From NCBI RefSeq assembly GCF_009720655.1, contig NZ_WNKS01000021.1:1-64000 (forward strand): 64,000 nt of DNA. The letters run 5' to 3'. Source of the DNA: Rhodoblastus acidophilus. GTDB taxonomy: Bacteria; Pseudomonadota; Alphaproteobacteria; Rhizobiales; Beijerinckiaceae. The notes beneath the pieces are model-generated. The model was given only the letters and a program-made list of their open reading frames with translations. It made no database searches and was not told the DNA's origin. A program made the translations under genes and the position numbers. Of the stretch, positions 33,609 to 44,418 are shown piece by piece. Numbering within the stretch: position 1 is the first letter of the stretch; every line of letters starts with the position of its first letter.

Positions 33609-33655
33609 CGCGCGAGCGGAATACGATTTCCGAACTTATCCTTCGGAAATCGTAT
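33609..33655 (+). repeat. 125-bp repeat, half copy D (3' hairpin only)
   Basis: These 47 bp match the last 47 bp of copy C with few changes and fold as ATACGATTTCCGAA/TTCGGAAATCGTAT with a 7-nt loop. It lies directly after the KGG gene stop. It suggests that the 3' hairpin can exist alone. Confidence 0.85.
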
Positions 33656-33686
33656 CACTCCGGTCCACGATCCAGCGCATTCAAAC

Positions 33687-33720
33687 AAAAGAGGCCCCTT
33701 TCGGGGCCTCTTGCTTTTTG
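33687..33720 (-). terminator. Bidirectional terminator between KGG gene and bc1 operon
   Basis: GAGGCCCC (33691-33698), TTTC loop and GGGGCCTC (33703-33710). On the minus strand it is followed by TTTTGTTTG and ends the petABC transcript; on the plus strand TTGCTTTTT follows. Confidence 0.88.
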
Positions 33721-33764
33721 ACTTAACCCTGAGGAGCGCCGGCAAGGCGCGTCTCGAAGAGCGC

Positions 33765-34601
33765 TCAGTGCGCGACGCCGGACCAGATCTTCTTCTTGGT
33801 GAAGTACATCAGGCCCGCGAGGATGAGCAGGAAAGCCATGACGCGGAAGCCGATGCGCTTGCGCTGCTCCAGGGTCGGCTCGGACGCCCAGTACAGGAAG
33901 CTCGCGACGTCCTTGGCGTACTGGTCGAGCGTGGCCGGGGTCCCGTCGGTGTATTCCACCTGGCCGTCGACCAGGGGCTTGCCCATGGCGATCTTGTGGC
34001 CGGGGAAATAGGCGTTCCAGTTCGGATCCTCGTCCTTCTCGTAGCCATGCAGAAGGGCGTAGATGTAGTCGGGGCCGAGTTCCTGGTACATGCCGCCGGG
34101 AACCGGCAGGGCGTCAAAGATGAACTTGGGGAAGCCGCGTTCATACTTGCGGGCCTTGGCCACCAGCGACATGTCCGGCGGGGCGGCGCCCAGCGCGGTG
34201 GCCGCGGCTTCCGGGTTGGGGAACGGCGGCGGGAAATAGTCCGAGGGACGGCCGGGACGGTCGAACATGTCGCCCGACGCGTTCGGCCCATCCTTGATCG
34301 TATAGGAGGCGGCGAGCGCCTTGACCTGATCTTCCGGCAGCTCCGGACCGCCCGGCTGGCCGAGCGTGCGGATCGGGATCCGCAGCTCGTGACAGTTGGA
34401 GCAGACTTCCTTGTAGATCTTGAAACCGCGCTGCAACTGGGCGCGGTCGTAGGTCCCGAACGGACCCGCGAAGGTCCATTCCTGGCGGGTCGGGGTCGGC
34501 CCTTCCTGTTCGCTGGCGCGGGCGGCCGGGCTGGCGACGGCGGTCAGGCCGGCGACGGCCGCGGCGAGGCCAAGGGTCTTCGTGAGGGTTTTGAAGGTCA
34601 T
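33765..34601 (-). CDS. petC: Cytochrome c1 of the bc1 complex
   Basis: Cytochrome c1 passes electrons from the Rieske protein to cytochrome c2. The 278-aa precursor has a signal peptide ending near ASPAARAS, heme-binding CSNCH (about 67-71), a Met ligand in the GHKIAMGKPL segment and a C-terminal membrane anchor (FRVMAFLLILAGLMYFT). It lies 10 bp after petB in one operon ended by a strong terminator. Confidence 0.96.
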   Translation of the reverse strand: MTFKTLTKTLGLAAAVAGLTAVASPAARASEQEGPTPTRQEWTFAGPFGTYDRAQLQRGFKIYKEVCSNCHELRIPIRTLGQPGGPELPEDQVKALAASYTIKDGPNASGDMFDRPGRPSDYFPPPFPNPEAAATALGAAPPDMSLVAKARKYERGFPKFIFDALPVPGGMYQELGPDYIYALLHGYEKDEDPNWNAYFPGHKIAMGKPLVDGQVEYTDGTPATLDQYAKDVASFLYWASEPTLEQRKRIGFRVMAFLLILAGLMYFTKKKIWSGVAH

Positions 34602-34611
34602 CGAACGGTCC

Positions 34612-35919
34612 TCACTTCCAAAGGCGCGTGGACTTGGTGGGCGCCTTGGCGGGCGCGGCCTTGACGGGTTCAGGCTTCGGCGGTTCGGCCTTGACGCCGG
34701 ACTTGGCCAGGACGGCCTCGGCGATGGTGGCCGGGACCGGCAGCGTCTTTTCCCACCGGGGCAGGAAGGGCAGCAGCGCGAAGAAACCGAAGTACAACAC
34801 GCTCAGGACGCGCGAGACGGTCACGTAGGGCTCCGCCGCCGGCATGGCGCCGCAATAGCCCAGGCCGATGCTCACGACCACGAAGGCCCAGAACAGCGCC
34901 TTGTACATCGGCCGGTACTTGGCCGAGCGCACCGGGGACTTGTCCAGCCAGGGCAGGAAGGCCAGCACGGCGATGGCGGCGAACATCGCGATCACGCCCA
35001 TGAGCTTGTCGGGAATGGCGCGCAGGATGGCGTAGTACGGCAGGAAGTACCATTCCGGCACGATGTGCGGAGGCGTCTTCAGCGGGTTGGCCGGAATGTA
35101 GTTGTCGGCGTCGCCCAGATAGTTCGGCACGTAGAAGATGAACCAGCAGTAGACCAGCAGGAACACGGTGACGCCGAGGCCGTCCTTCATGGTCGCATGC
35201 GGGGTGAAGGGCACGCAGTCCTTCTCGACGTCCTTGATTTCGACGCCGTCGGGATTGTTCTGGCCGGTCACATGCAGCGCCCAGACGTGCAGGCCAACGA
35301 CGGCGAAGATCACGAAGGGCAGCAGGTAATGCAGGGCGAAGAAGCGGTTCAGGGTGGGATTGTCGACGGAGAAGCCGCCCCACAGCCAGGTGGTGATTTC
35401 GTTGCCGAAGATCGGAATGGCCGAGAACAGGTTGGTGATGACCGTCGCGCCCCAGAAGGACATCTGGCCCCACACCAGCACGTAACCCATGAAGCCCGTC
35501 GCCATCATCAGCAGGAAGATGATCACGCCGAGGATCCACAGCACTTCGCGCGGATTCTTGTATGAACCGTAGTAGAGGCCGCGGAACATGTGGATATAGA
35601 CGGCGAGGAAGAACATCGAGGCGCCGTTGGCGTGCGCGTAGCGAAACAGCCAGCCCCAGTTCACGTCGCGCATGATCTTCTCGACCGACGAGAAGGCCAG
35701 CGTCGCTTCCGGCGTGTAGTGCATGGTCAGCACGACGCCCGTGATGATCTGCGCGATCAGCATGAAGGAGAGAATGGCGCCGAAGGTCCACCAGTAGTTG
35801 AGGTTCTTCGGCGTGGGATAGGCCACGAACGAGCTGTGGGCGAAGCTCAGGATCGGCAGGCGGGCTTCAAGCCACTTCACCGCGCCGTTCTTGGGCTCGA
35901 AAGTCGAGAGTCCATGCAT
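34612..35919 (-). CDS. petB: Cytochrome b of the bc1 complex
   Basis: The 435-aa protein has eight membrane segments, paired heme-ligand histidines ([12 protein letters not shown] and [20 protein letters not shown]), the Qo-site PEWY ([13 protein letters not shown]) and a [17 protein letters not shown] segment. A Pro/Ala/Lys-rich C-terminal tail is present. The ATG at 35919, preceded by AAGAGA, is preferred over a TTG five codons upstream. Together with petA and petC it forms the ubiquinol:cytochrome c reductase. Confidence 0.97.
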   Translation of the reverse strand: MHGLSTFEPKNGAVKWLEARLPILSFAHSSFVAYPTPKNLNYWWTFGAILSFMLIAQIITGVVLTMHYTPEATLAFSSVEKIMRDVNWGWLFRYAHANGASMFFLAVYIHMFRGLYYGSYKNPREVLWILGVIIFLLMMATGFMGYVLVWGQMSFWGATVITNLFSAIPIFGNEITTWLWGGFSVDNPTLNRFFALHYLLPFVIFAVVGLHVWALHVTGQNNPDGVEIKDVEKDCVPFTPHATMKDGLGVTVFLLVYCWFIFYVPNYLGDADNYIPANPLKTPPHIVPEWYFLPYYAILRAIPDKLMGVIAMFAAIAVLAFLPWLDKSPVRSAKYRPMYKALFWAFVVVSIGLGYCGAMPAAEPYVTVSRVLSVLYFGFFALLPFLPRWEKTLPVPATIAEAVLAKSGVKAEPPKPEPVKAAPAKAPTKSTRLWK

Positions 35920-35949
35920 GTGAGATCTCTTCAAAATGACGAGGGAGCT

Positions 35950-36474
35950 TTAACCGATCTTGACCTTGGTGTCGGTCAGGAAGGCGTAGGGCGGCACATC
36001 AAGGTTGCGCGGGGCCGGCCCCTTGCGGATGCGCCCGGACGTGTCATAGACCGAACCGTGGCACGGGCAGAACCAGCCGTTGTATTCGCCCTGGTTGCCG
36101 AGCGGAATGCAGCCGAGATGGGTGCAGACGCCGATGACGATCAGCCATTCCGGCTTCTGCACGCGCGACTTGTCCGTCGCGGGATCGGGCATGCTCGCAT
36201 TGTCGTCGCCCTGGGCCGCCTTGATCTCTTCCGGCGTGCGGTGGCGGATGAACACCGGCTTGCCGCGCCACTTGACCGTGACGATCTGGCCCGCGGGAAT
36301 GGCGCCGATGTCGATCTCGGACGAGGCCATCGCCAGCGTCGAGGCGTCCGGGTTCATCTGGCTGATCAGCGGCCACAGAACGGAGACGGCGCCGACGGCG
36401 GCGACCGATCCGGTGGCGACGTAAAGAAAATCTCTGCGACTGGTTTCATCCGTCGAAGGCGTGGCTGTGGACAA
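35950..36474 (-). CDS. petA: Rieske iron-sulfur protein of the bc1 complex
   Basis: The 174-aa protein has a twin-arginine anchor ([19 protein letters not shown]) and the two cluster boxes CTHLGC and CPCHGS. These bind the 2Fe-2S cluster via two Cys and two His, with the disulfide pair also present. The only usable start in frame is TTG at 36474 ([16 protein letters not shown]), since the nearby ATG is out of frame. The order petA-petB-petC is standard. Confidence 0.96.
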   Translation of the reverse strand: MSTATPSTDETSRRDFLYVATGSVAAVGAVSVLWPLISQMNPDASTLAMASSEIDIGAIPAGQIVTVKWRGKPVFIRHRTPEEIKAAQGDDNASMPDPATDKSRVQKPEWLIVIGVCTHLGCIPLGNQGEYNGWFCPCHGSVYDTSGRIRKGPAPRNLDVPPYAFLTDTKVKIG

Positions 36475-36776
36475 GGCGACATCCCCAGGTTTCGAGCGCG
36501 CGCCCTGCTGCTCGGGGCGGCTCTGCTTGCTCGCGATCAGCGAGGCGGCTTGACGATACGCGGTCCGACTAGCGACGCCGCGCGGCGGAAAAATTTCCCT
36601 CCCGCTCGCAACCGCGTCGCATGTGACGCGATGACGAAATGCAGGCCAAGGGAGGCCATTCGGCAGGCGCCGCTATTTGGCGCCTTTCAACTCCATTGTC
36701 CATAGAACGGACTTGGCGATTTGTTAGGCGACGAACAAAGTTTTGCCGTCGCTTTGGGCGCCGCTATCATCGTCGG
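36475..36776. other. Divergent petA/trmL intergenic region
   Basis: About 300 bp without a gene. It must hold the petABC and trmL promoters. No repeat or clear operator was recognised. Confidence 0.5.
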
Positions 36777-37307
36777 ATGAATCAGGAGCCCTCGCGAGCG
36801 CCTCCCCTGTGCCTCGCCCTTTATCAGCCGGACATTCCGCAGAATGCGGGGACGATGCTGCGGCTTTGCGCGTGCCTCGGGATCGAGGCGGCGCTGATCG
36901 AGCCCGCCGCCTTCCCCCTTACGGACCGTCATTTTCGTCGCGCGGGTCTGGACTACCTCGACCAAGTGATGATGACGCGGCACCTCTCGTGGCGCAATTT
37001 TGAGCAGTGGCGCGCGACAAATGGACGCAGGTTGCTGCTACTCTCCACTCATGCGGCCTCGCCCTACCACGCATTCGCGTTCCGCCCCGGCGACATCGTC
37101 ATGGTCGGGCGCGAGTCCGCGGGCGCGCCGGAGGAGGTGCATGGCGCCGCCGACGCGCGGCTGCTCATCCCGCTCCGCGCTGGCGCGCGCTCGCTCAATG
37201 TCGCGGTCGCAGCCGCCATGGTCTTGGGCGAGGCGCTGCGGCAGATCGACGGTTTTCCAGATGGAGAGACATTTGACGGAAACGGAGTTGGACCAGCGCA
37301 AAAGTGA
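36777..37307 (+). CDS. trmL: tRNA (cytidine/uridine-34 2'-O)-methyltransferase TrmL
   Basis: TrmL is a SPOUT methyltransferase modifying the wobble base of tRNA-Leu. The 176-aa protein shows the family layout: [21 protein letters not shown] at the N-terminus, [15 protein letters not shown] in the middle and the trefoil-knot SAM site [26 protein letters not shown] with [21 protein letters not shown] 36777 follows from homologue length. Its end overlaps hemF by 47 nt in another frame. Confidence 0.94.
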   Translation: MNQEPSRAPPLCLALYQPDIPQNAGTMLRLCACLGIEAALIEPAAFPLTDRHFRRAGLDYLDQVMMTRHLSWRNFEQWRATNGRRLLLLSTHAASPYHAFAFRPGDIVMVGRESAGAPEEVHGAADARLLIPLRAGARSLNVAVAAAMVLGEALRQIDGFPDGETFDGNGVGPAQK

Positions 37308-38163
37308 AGCGGCCGAATGGTTTTCGACCTTGCAGGGGCGGATCATCGCGGCTTTCGAGGCCTTGGAGCGGCGCGACGGCGCCTTCGAGCCGGACGCCGA
37401 ACCCGGACGATTCGTGCTGTCGCCCTGGGAGCGCACCAATCACGACGGCGCGCCCGGCGGCGGCGGCCGGATGGCGCTGCTCAAGGGACGGCTGTTCGAG
37501 AAGGCGGGGGTTCACGTCTCCACCGTGCACGGGACCTTCGCGCCGGAATTCGCCAAAAACATTCCCGGCGCGGCGGCCGACCCGCGATTCTGGGCGGCGG
37601 GCATTTCGCTGATCGTCCATCCGCGCAATCCCAACGTTCCCGCCGCGCACATGAACACAAGGCTGGTGGCGACTTCAAAGACGTGGTTTGGCGGCGGCGC
37701 CGACCTCACGCCGGTCCTGATGGAGCGACGCAGCCAGGACGATCCGGATACGCAAGCTTTTCACGCCGCCATGCGCGGCGCCTGCGCGGGTCACGGGGTC
37801 GCCGACTATCAGCGGTTAAAGGCCTGGTGCGACGACTACTTCTTTTTGCCCCATCGCAATGAAGCGCGCGGGGTGGGCGGCATATTCTATGATGAACTCG
37901 AAGCCGGAGGCGAAAATTTCGGTCCCGCCTTCGCCTTCACCCGCGCCGTCGGCGAAGCCTTCGCCGATATCTATCCGAGGCTGGTCGAGGCCAACATGGA
38001 CAAAAGCTGGACGCCGGCGCAACGCGAGGAGCAGCTGGAACGGCGCAGCCGTTACGTCGAGTTCAACCTGCTCTATGATCGCGGCACGATTTTTGGACTG
38101 AAGACGGGAGGCAACATCGACTCGATCCTATCCTCCATGCCGCCGGTGGTGACATGGCCCTAG
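37261..38163 (+). CDS. hemF: Oxygen-dependent coproporphyrinogen III oxidase HemF
   Basis: HemF decarboxylates coproporphyrinogen III to protoporphyrinogen IX using O2. The 300-aa protein has [20 protein letters not shown], the signature [22 protein letters not shown] and [20 protein letters not shown], with C-terminal [22 protein letters not shown]. Length is typical. It overlaps trmL by 47 nt. Its TAG stop lies inside the RIME-like repeat. Confidence 0.96.
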   Translation: MERHLTETELDQRKSEAAEWFSTLQGRIIAAFEALERRDGAFEPDAEPGRFVLSPWERTNHDGAPGGGGRMALLKGRLFEKAGVHVSTVHGTFAPEFAKNIPGAAADPRFWAAGISLIVHPRNPNVPAAHMNTRLVATSKTWFGGGADLTPVLMERRSQDDPDTQAFHAAMRGACAGHGVADYQRLKAWCDDYFFLPHRNEARGVGGIFYDELEAGGENFGPAFAFTRAVGEAFADIYPRLVEANMDKSWTPAQREEQLERRSRYVEFNLLYDRGTIFGLKTGGNIDSILSSMPPVVTWP

Positions 38164-38272
38164 AGCTTTTTCACGTTTCATGGAAACATGAAGAAGCTCT
38201 AGATTCTTGTTTTGACGCATTTTCTTCACGCGAACCGGTTTCCACTTCGCTTGAAAACGCTTTGAAACCTTC
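38159..38272. repeat. RIME-like repeat, copy 2
   Basis: It begins CCTAGAGC with a hairpin (TAGAGCTT..AAGCTCTA) and continues with TTTTCTTCACGCGAACCGG, TCCACTTCGCTTGAAAACGC, matching copy 1 at 9049-9135. The hemF stop codon is formed by its first bases, so the repeat sits exactly at the end of that gene. Confidence 0.8.
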
Positions 38273-38288
38273 TTCAAAGGACCCCAAA

Positions 38289-38486
38289 ATGGAATTCCGC
38301 CCAGGCGATCTCGTGCAACTGAAGTCCGGCGGCCGCTCGATGACGGTCGTCAAGTCCGAAAAAACCACTGTCGATGTGATATGGTATGCGGAAACCGACG
38401 ACACGATCCGCAACGCCACCGTCCCCGCCGCCTGCCTCGACGTGATCGAACTCGACGACGAAGAGGATTTCGAGGACGACGAGTAG
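38289..38486 (+). CDS. DUF2158 (YodC-like) small protein
   Basis: A 65-aa protein with the compact YodC/DUF2158 beta fold: EFRPGDLVQLKSGGRSMTVVKS then VDVIWYAETDDTIRNATVPAACLDVIE, and an acidic tail DDEEDFEDDE. Function unknown. The ATG is 16 bp after the RIME-like repeat. Confidence 0.85.
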   Translation: MEFRPGDLVQLKSGGRSMTVVKSEKTTVDVIWYAETDDTIRNATVPAACLDVIELDDEEDFEDDE

Positions 38487-38495
38487 TAAGCGCGC

Positions 38496-39515
38496 CTATT
38501 TCCGCCCGCGCGCCGGCAGGTCGAAATCGGCCGGGGCGCCTTCAGGGACGAAAACGCCGTCCGCGTTCATGGTCCCGCGCGTGGGCGCAGCAGGCGCGTG
38601 GGACGCGTGCAGCTCCGTGGGCGCCGCGACACGATTCGGCGGCGCCGCACGGGCGACCACGGACGGCGCCGCGAGACTGGGCCCGGGACGGGTCGCATAG
38701 CTGTTTTGTGTGCGAGGGGGGCCGCCCTGGGCGATGTCCAGATCGTCCTCGATGTCCGGCGCGTCGGGCAGATTGTCTTTTCGCGACGGCGGCTCGGTTC
38801 GTTGCGGGGCTGGCTTGCAGATGCGGCGCGGTCCGGTGGACGTCATGCCATGCATCGCCAGGTCGATGTGGATGTGATTGTAATGAAAAGCGTTGGAGCC
38901 GGGGCTGAGCACGGTGGCGAAATGCTCGCAGGCGCCATTGTGCAGGTCGCGCAAAAAGGCCTGGGTCTGCGCGTCGCCGCGCGTCCAGTCGTGGACGATG
39001 ACGATTTTCCGCCCGTCGGCCAGAACGAAACCGCCGATATCCAGCGCATTGCCGAAAGCATGTTCGGACAGCCGCGCGCCAAACTGGTTGTTCATGCCCC
39101 GGCACCCATAGGAGCCCATCGAATCGATCTGCGCGACCGGCTGGCCGAAGCGGGCGCTCGCCGCCGGCTGAACCGTCTCGGTCACCCAGGCCTCGAGTTC
39201 CGCGACCATGGGGCAGTCGAGGGTCTGGGTTGAGTTGAACAGGACTTTTCCGCCCAGCAGCGCCGTGACTTTGAGCGGGCGCGTCAAGCCGCAGATCGAG
39301 GGCCCATCGATCTCGTGGCCCGCCGGCTGGATATAGTTCGACAGGACAACCTGGTTGCGGGCGAAACAGGCCGCTTCCGCCTGTGCGCGCCACGCGGGCC
39401 GCTCGGCGCCGCCGAACTTGCCGCACCCGGCGAGCGCCGCCAGACACAGCAGCGCGGCCACGGCGCCCACGCGCCGGGACCAAATCGGGAGTTCAGGTTT
39501 TTGCGCGCGCGCCAT
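38496..39515 (-). CDS. Extensin-like (DUF-type, D-Ala-D-Ala-peptidase fold) lipoprotein
   Basis: The 339-aa protein has a lipoprotein signal (LCLAALAGC, Cys31 as lipid site). An extensin-like C-terminal domain follows (about 55-235), with DSMGSYGCRGMN, SEHAFGNALDIGGFVLADG and HYNHIHIDLA, the His/Asp residues that bind zinc in the related peptidase fold. A disordered Pro-rich tail of about 100 residues follows. Peptidoglycan cleavage is inferred. It converges on the DUF2158 gene with 9 bp between. Confidence 0.88.
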   Translation of the reverse strand: MARAQKPELPIWSRRVGAVAALLCLAALAGCGKFGGAERPAWRAQAEAACFARNQVVLSNYIQPAGHEIDGPSICGLTRPLKVTALLGGKVLFNSTQTLDCPMVAELEAWVTETVQPAASARFGQPVAQIDSMGSYGCRGMNNQFGARLSEHAFGNALDIGGFVLADGRKIVIVHDWTRGDAQTQAFLRDLHNGACEHFATVLSPGSNAFHYNHIHIDLAMHGMTSTGPRRICKPAPQRTEPPSRKDNLPDAPDIEDDLDIAQGGPPRTQNSYATRPGPSLAAPSVVARAAPPNRVAAPTELHASHAPAAPTRGTMNADGVFVPEGAPADFDLPARGRK

Positions 39516-39623
39516 CCCCGAGAAATCGCGCGTTCAGCTTAACTTGCGGTCAAAAGAATTGGTTAACGTTTCAAATCTTACGCGCCGTAACCTGGGCAGG
39601 CCACGGCGCGCGATGTTCAAGCT

Positions 39624-40070
39624 TTAGCTCTGCGGTTGCTCGGGCTTGCCGCGGCCGGCCATGAACCGTTCGAAATCCTCGCGATCCTTGGCGTGGCGCA
39701 GGCCTTCGAGATAGTCTTCGAAAGCCTTTTCCGCCTCGAAAATCTTGCGCCGCTCCTCGGCGAGGCGCTCCAGCTCCGCCTTGCGCCAGTCGTCGAAGGC
39801 CGCGTTGCCCGACGAACCCGGCCAATCGCGGAAGTTGCGCGCCATACCGCGCAAACCGGCGCGCTGTTCGAATTCGCCCCATTTCTCCTGGGCGAATTCG
39901 CCGAAATCGCCCTTGTACCGGGATTTGGCCTGCCAAATCTTCCAGAACAGGATGGCGAGGCCGATCGGGGCCCACCAGATGAATCCGATGACCATCGCCA
40001 GGACTTCCATCGGCTTCCAGTTCATTCGCCCGCAGCGGCCCTCGCCTTGGGCATGGGTGTGACAGCTCAT
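39624..40070 (-). CDS. DUF2852 membrane protein
   Basis: The 148-aa protein has one membrane segment (about 22-44, LAMVIGFIWWAPIGLAILFW) and a charged helical C-terminus with FDDWRKAELERLAEERRKIFEAEKAFEDYLEGLRHAKDREDFERFM. This is the DUF2852 pattern, restricted largely to alphaproteobacteria. Function unknown. A shorter start at MNWKPMEV (about residue 16) is possible. Confidence 0.85.
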   Translation of the reverse strand: MSCHTHAQGEGRCGRMNWKPMEVLAMVIGFIWWAPIGLAILFWKIWQAKSRYKGDFGEFAQEKWGEFEQRAGLRGMARNFRDWPGSSGNAAFDDWRKAELERLAEERRKIFEAEKAFEDYLEGLRHAKDREDFERFMAGRGKPEQPQS

Positions 40071-40173
40071 GATGTTTCTCCGCCACCGCCACAGGACGAA
40101 GCCCGGCGATGCGGATGTTATATGAATTTACATCGAGACGGTTTCCAGAGGGGCGCGCGCGAAAAATTAGATT

Positions 40174-40794
40174 TCAGCTTGCGGGAATTACTGAGGCGAT
40201 GCCGAGCGCCTTGCGCATCGCGCCTTCAACCAGCGCGGCGACGCCCGAGCCGAGAATTTTTGAGGCCTCGTCGGGCGTTTCGAAGTGCCCGGACAACATC
40301 AGGTCGGCCACGCCGTGGCTCATCGCCCAGATCTGCACGGCCAAGGTCTCGGCGTCGCGTTCAGGCGCGTGGAAAAAGCGCAGCACCTCCACCGTGGTGC
40401 GCACCTGCTCGTCAAACGCCGCGCGCGCCCTGTCCGAGGGGTGGCGCAGCAGGCCGGCGTCGCCGAACATAGCCCGGTAAAGGCCGGGCTCTTCGCGCGC
40501 GAAAGCCAGATAGGCCTCGCCGCGACGACGCAGCGCCGCGACGGGGTCCGGCTTGCCGCCATCCCAGGCGCGGCCGAGCAGCTGGTTGAAATGTGTAAAT
40601 CCGTCCTGCGCCAGGGCGGCGACCAGCGCGTCGCGATCGGCGAAATGGCGATAGGGCGCGGCGCCGGTGACGCCGACGCGCTTGGCGGCCTCGGCAAGGG
40701 TGAAGCCGGCGAGGCCGCGCTCCGAGATCAGCGCGCGCGCGGCGGCGAGCAGGGCTTCGCGCAGGCGTCCGTGATGGTAGGAGCGCCGCCCCAT
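40174..40794 (-). CDS. TetR/AcrR-family transcriptional regulator
   Basis: The 206-aa protein has the TetR HTH (YHHGRLREALLAAARALISERGLAGFTLAEAAKRVGVTGAAPYRHFADRDALVAALA, about 6-60). A ligand-binding C-terminal domain follows, of the WHG type (TVEVLRFF, AVQIWAMSHGVADLMLSGHF). The start at 40794 matches homologues beginning MGRRSYHHG; ATG 40830 adds 12 residues. No adjacent efflux genes reveal the target. Confidence 0.9.
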   Translation of the reverse strand: MGRRSYHHGRLREALLAAARALISERGLAGFTLAEAAKRVGVTGAAPYRHFADRDALVAALAQDGFTHFNQLLGRAWDGGKPDPVAALRRRGEAYLAFAREEPGLYRAMFGDAGLLRHPSDRARAAFDEQVRTTVEVLRFFHAPERDAETLAVQIWAMSHGVADLMLSGHFETPDEASKILGSGVAALVEGAMRKALGIASVIPAS

Positions 40795-41094
40795 GCCCCG
40801 CCATCCGCATCCCCCGGCGTCACCGCCCATGCCACCCGCCTCAATCCCGTCGCATTGCAGCCCAACTTTTCAACCATTGATCGCGCATTTCAGCAGCATC
40901 GGCAAATGCAAGAGGTTTGTGCTTAACTTTTGATCATTTTTGCGCGACCTGCCCGCAATTCGGGCGTCCCTGCACAGGGAATGAAATTTCCCGGAGGCGT
41001 CATAAAAACTACATTTATGGCCGGAGGAAACGAAAAATTAACCATCGGGTTGTTAACCTCTCTTTACGAGTGGCTAAATCGTGGGGTTCGGAAC

Positions 41095-41178
41095 ATGGTC
41101 ACCGCTCTCAAGATTGAAATCGTCTCGATCGCCGCCGCCTTCGCCTTCATGACCGGCGTGCTCGCCGCCGTTTGGTGA
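41095..41178 (+). CDS. Possible 27-aa single-span membrane peptide
   Basis: The frame encodes MVTALKIEIVSIAAAFAFMT and ends AAVW, a hydrophobic helix with a short charged start. An upstream ATG at 41017 would give 53 aa. A strong 14-bp-stem terminator begins 34 bp after the stop, and a TTAACCAT...GTTAACC motif pair lies 38-57 bp before the start. These suggest a real short transcript, but the ribosome binding site is weak (GGGGTT). The rest of 40795-41094 holds nothing else recognisable. Confidence 0.4.
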   Translation: MVTALKIEIVSIAAAFAFMTGVLAAVW

Positions 41179-41211
41179 GCGCCTGGCGCGCTTCCGTTTC
41201 CGACAAACTCA

Positions 41212-41246
41212 AACGGCGCGCTCCCGGGAGCGCGCCGTTCGCTTTT
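41212..41246 (+). terminator. Strong intrinsic terminator
   Basis: AACGGCGCGCTCCC and its exact complement form a 28-bp palindrome (41212-41239) followed by CGCTTTTG. It terminates a short transcript starting upstream, consistent with the small membrane peptide. Confidence 0.75.
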
Positions 41247-41269
41247 GAGCGGAACGATTCGCGCCCTTT

Positions 41270-41348
41270 GGGGACACGAACGAATTGCGGCCATAGGATT
41301 CAGCAAACCGCCCGACCCCGAGCGCGCAAAAAATTCGATCATGTCCCC
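41270..41348. repeat. GGGGAC palindromic repeat, half copy
   Basis: GGGGACACGAACGAATTGCG and the inverse end AATTCGATCATGTCCCC match the right half of the copies at 30758 and 59672. The end overlaps the last codons and the TGA stop of the RpfF-like gene, so its last residues (Gly-Thr) are encoded by repeat sequence. Confidence 0.75.
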
Positions 41349-42322
41349 GGCTTGAAGCGGGCGCTCGACGTCTGGCCGAACAGCCGGTCCTGGGCTAAAG
41401 CCAGCATCTCCATCTTGCGCAGGTTGATCGGCGCGAGGCTCATCACCGAATCCACCCAGACATCCGTGACATCGCGGAGTTCCTGCAGGGACAGCGGCAT
41501 GACCCGGCGCCGCACCTCGCCCATGGCGACAAGCAGTTTCTGTCGCTTGGATTGCTCGGCGACATAGGCCTGCGCGCGGGCCGCGCCCTCCCCCTTGTCG
41601 ACAAGGATGTCGATCAGCCCCATGTCGAAAAAATCCTCGGATTTGTACATCCGGCCGCTCAGCATCAATTTTTCGGCCCGCGCGCCGTCGAGGCGACGCG
41701 ACAGGAGGCTGTAGGCCCCCATGCCAGGAAACGTGTGGAACAGAGCCTCGGGAAAACCAAGATTGATTCCGCGCTCGGCGATGATGACGTGGCTGCTCAG
41801 CGCCGCCTCCAGCCCGCCGCCCAGCGCGTCGCCCTCCAGCAGCGCGATCGTCACCACGCGCGCGTCAAAACCGTCATAATTGTTATAGATCGCGTCGCAG
41901 CAGGCATAGGCGTAGGCGCGCAGGGACTCTTCGTCGCCAGCGCGCACCCGGTCGAGGAAATAGCCGAGATCGCCACCCATGTTGTAGACGCCCGGGCGCA
42001 TCGAGGCGCCGATGAAAAATTTCACGGGCGTCTCGCCCAGGGCCCGATGTTCGGCGCGCAGTTCGTCGCCAAGGGCGTTGATCTCGCGCAGCATCGGCAG
42101 CGTCCAGCTGACGGAATTTTCATGCCGCATGTTGCACCAGAGGGCGCCATGGCGCGCGTCGAAGCGCAGGTCGAGGGTGTCGCGCGGCCGGTCGAACCAC
42201 GCGAGCGCCGCCTGACCCGACGGGCGAGCGCCCGGCAGAGTTTCCCGCAGCATGTTCGACGCGGCGCCGCCCTCCAGGCGCTGCGCCGATGGAAGCGATG
42301 AGAAGTCGATCAACGTCGTCAT
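41339..42322 (-). CDS. RpfF-like crotonase (diffusible signal factor synthase family)
   Basis: RpfF makes DSF-type cis-2-unsaturated fatty-acid signals from acyl-ACP. The 327-aa protein has the crotonase fold with YNMGGDLGYFLDRVRAGD, GDALGGGLEAALSSHVIIAE (Glu172) and FPEALFHTFPGMGAYSLLSRR (Glu192). The two glutamates are 20 residues apart, as are the catalytic Glu141 and Glu161 of Xanthomonas RpfF. RpfF differs from ordinary enoyl-CoA hydratases in GGGxEAALS plus FPGMGAYS, both present. No rpfC/rpfG sensor pair is in the window. The start at 42322 has GGAGAG upstream. The 298 bp upstream to recQ hold no gene. Confidence 0.85.
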   Translation of the reverse strand: MTTLIDFSSLPSAQRLEGGAASNMLRETLPGARPSGQAALAWFDRPRDTLDLRFDARHGALWCNMRHENSVSWTLPMLREINALGDELRAEHRALGETPVKFFIGASMRPGVYNMGGDLGYFLDRVRAGDEESLRAYAYACCDAIYNNYDGFDARVVTIALLEGDALGGGLEAALSSHVIIAERGINLGFPEALFHTFPGMGAYSLLSRRLDGARAEKLMLSGRMYKSEDFFDMGLIDILVDKGEGAARAQAYVAEQSKRQKLLVAMGEVRRRVMPLSLQELRDVTDVWVDSVMSLAPINLRKMEMLALAQDRLFGQTSSARFKPGT

Positions 42323-42620
42323 GGCCGAACGCTCTCCGATCCGCTTTTTCCGTCGCCACCAAAGGCGACGCCCGTGAAAATTGGCATGCCCCGAAACACT
42401 GTCCCGGCGTCCTGTCGCAACGGTGACGGCAAACCTTAACAAAAACCTAACGCGGAAAATGTTACATTCGTGCTCGAACGCGCATTTTCGCAAGGAAAAA
42501 GGATTAGGGCGTTCGCGACGGAAATTCAGCCGGATATATTTATCCGTTGCAATTCAAGGCGGCGCCAGGGAGCACGCCAGGGTTGCAAGATGCCTCGGCG
42601 CAGCTGGCGTCCGCGCAAGC

Positions 42621-44234
<1,614 letters not shown>

Positions 44235-44418
44235 CCCGCCTCCCCTGCATAAACTTTAGGCCCGATGCCGCGAAAGTACAGGCTCCGAGACGAAGGCCGT
44301 GATTGTCAGCGTCGCGGACTCGTCTTATTTAATTGCTGCGCTTGAAATCCAGGCAGGTCACTGACGGTCGATCGCGCCGGCCGGGGCGCTCGGCGCCCGA
44401 ACTAGGAAGGAAACAGGT

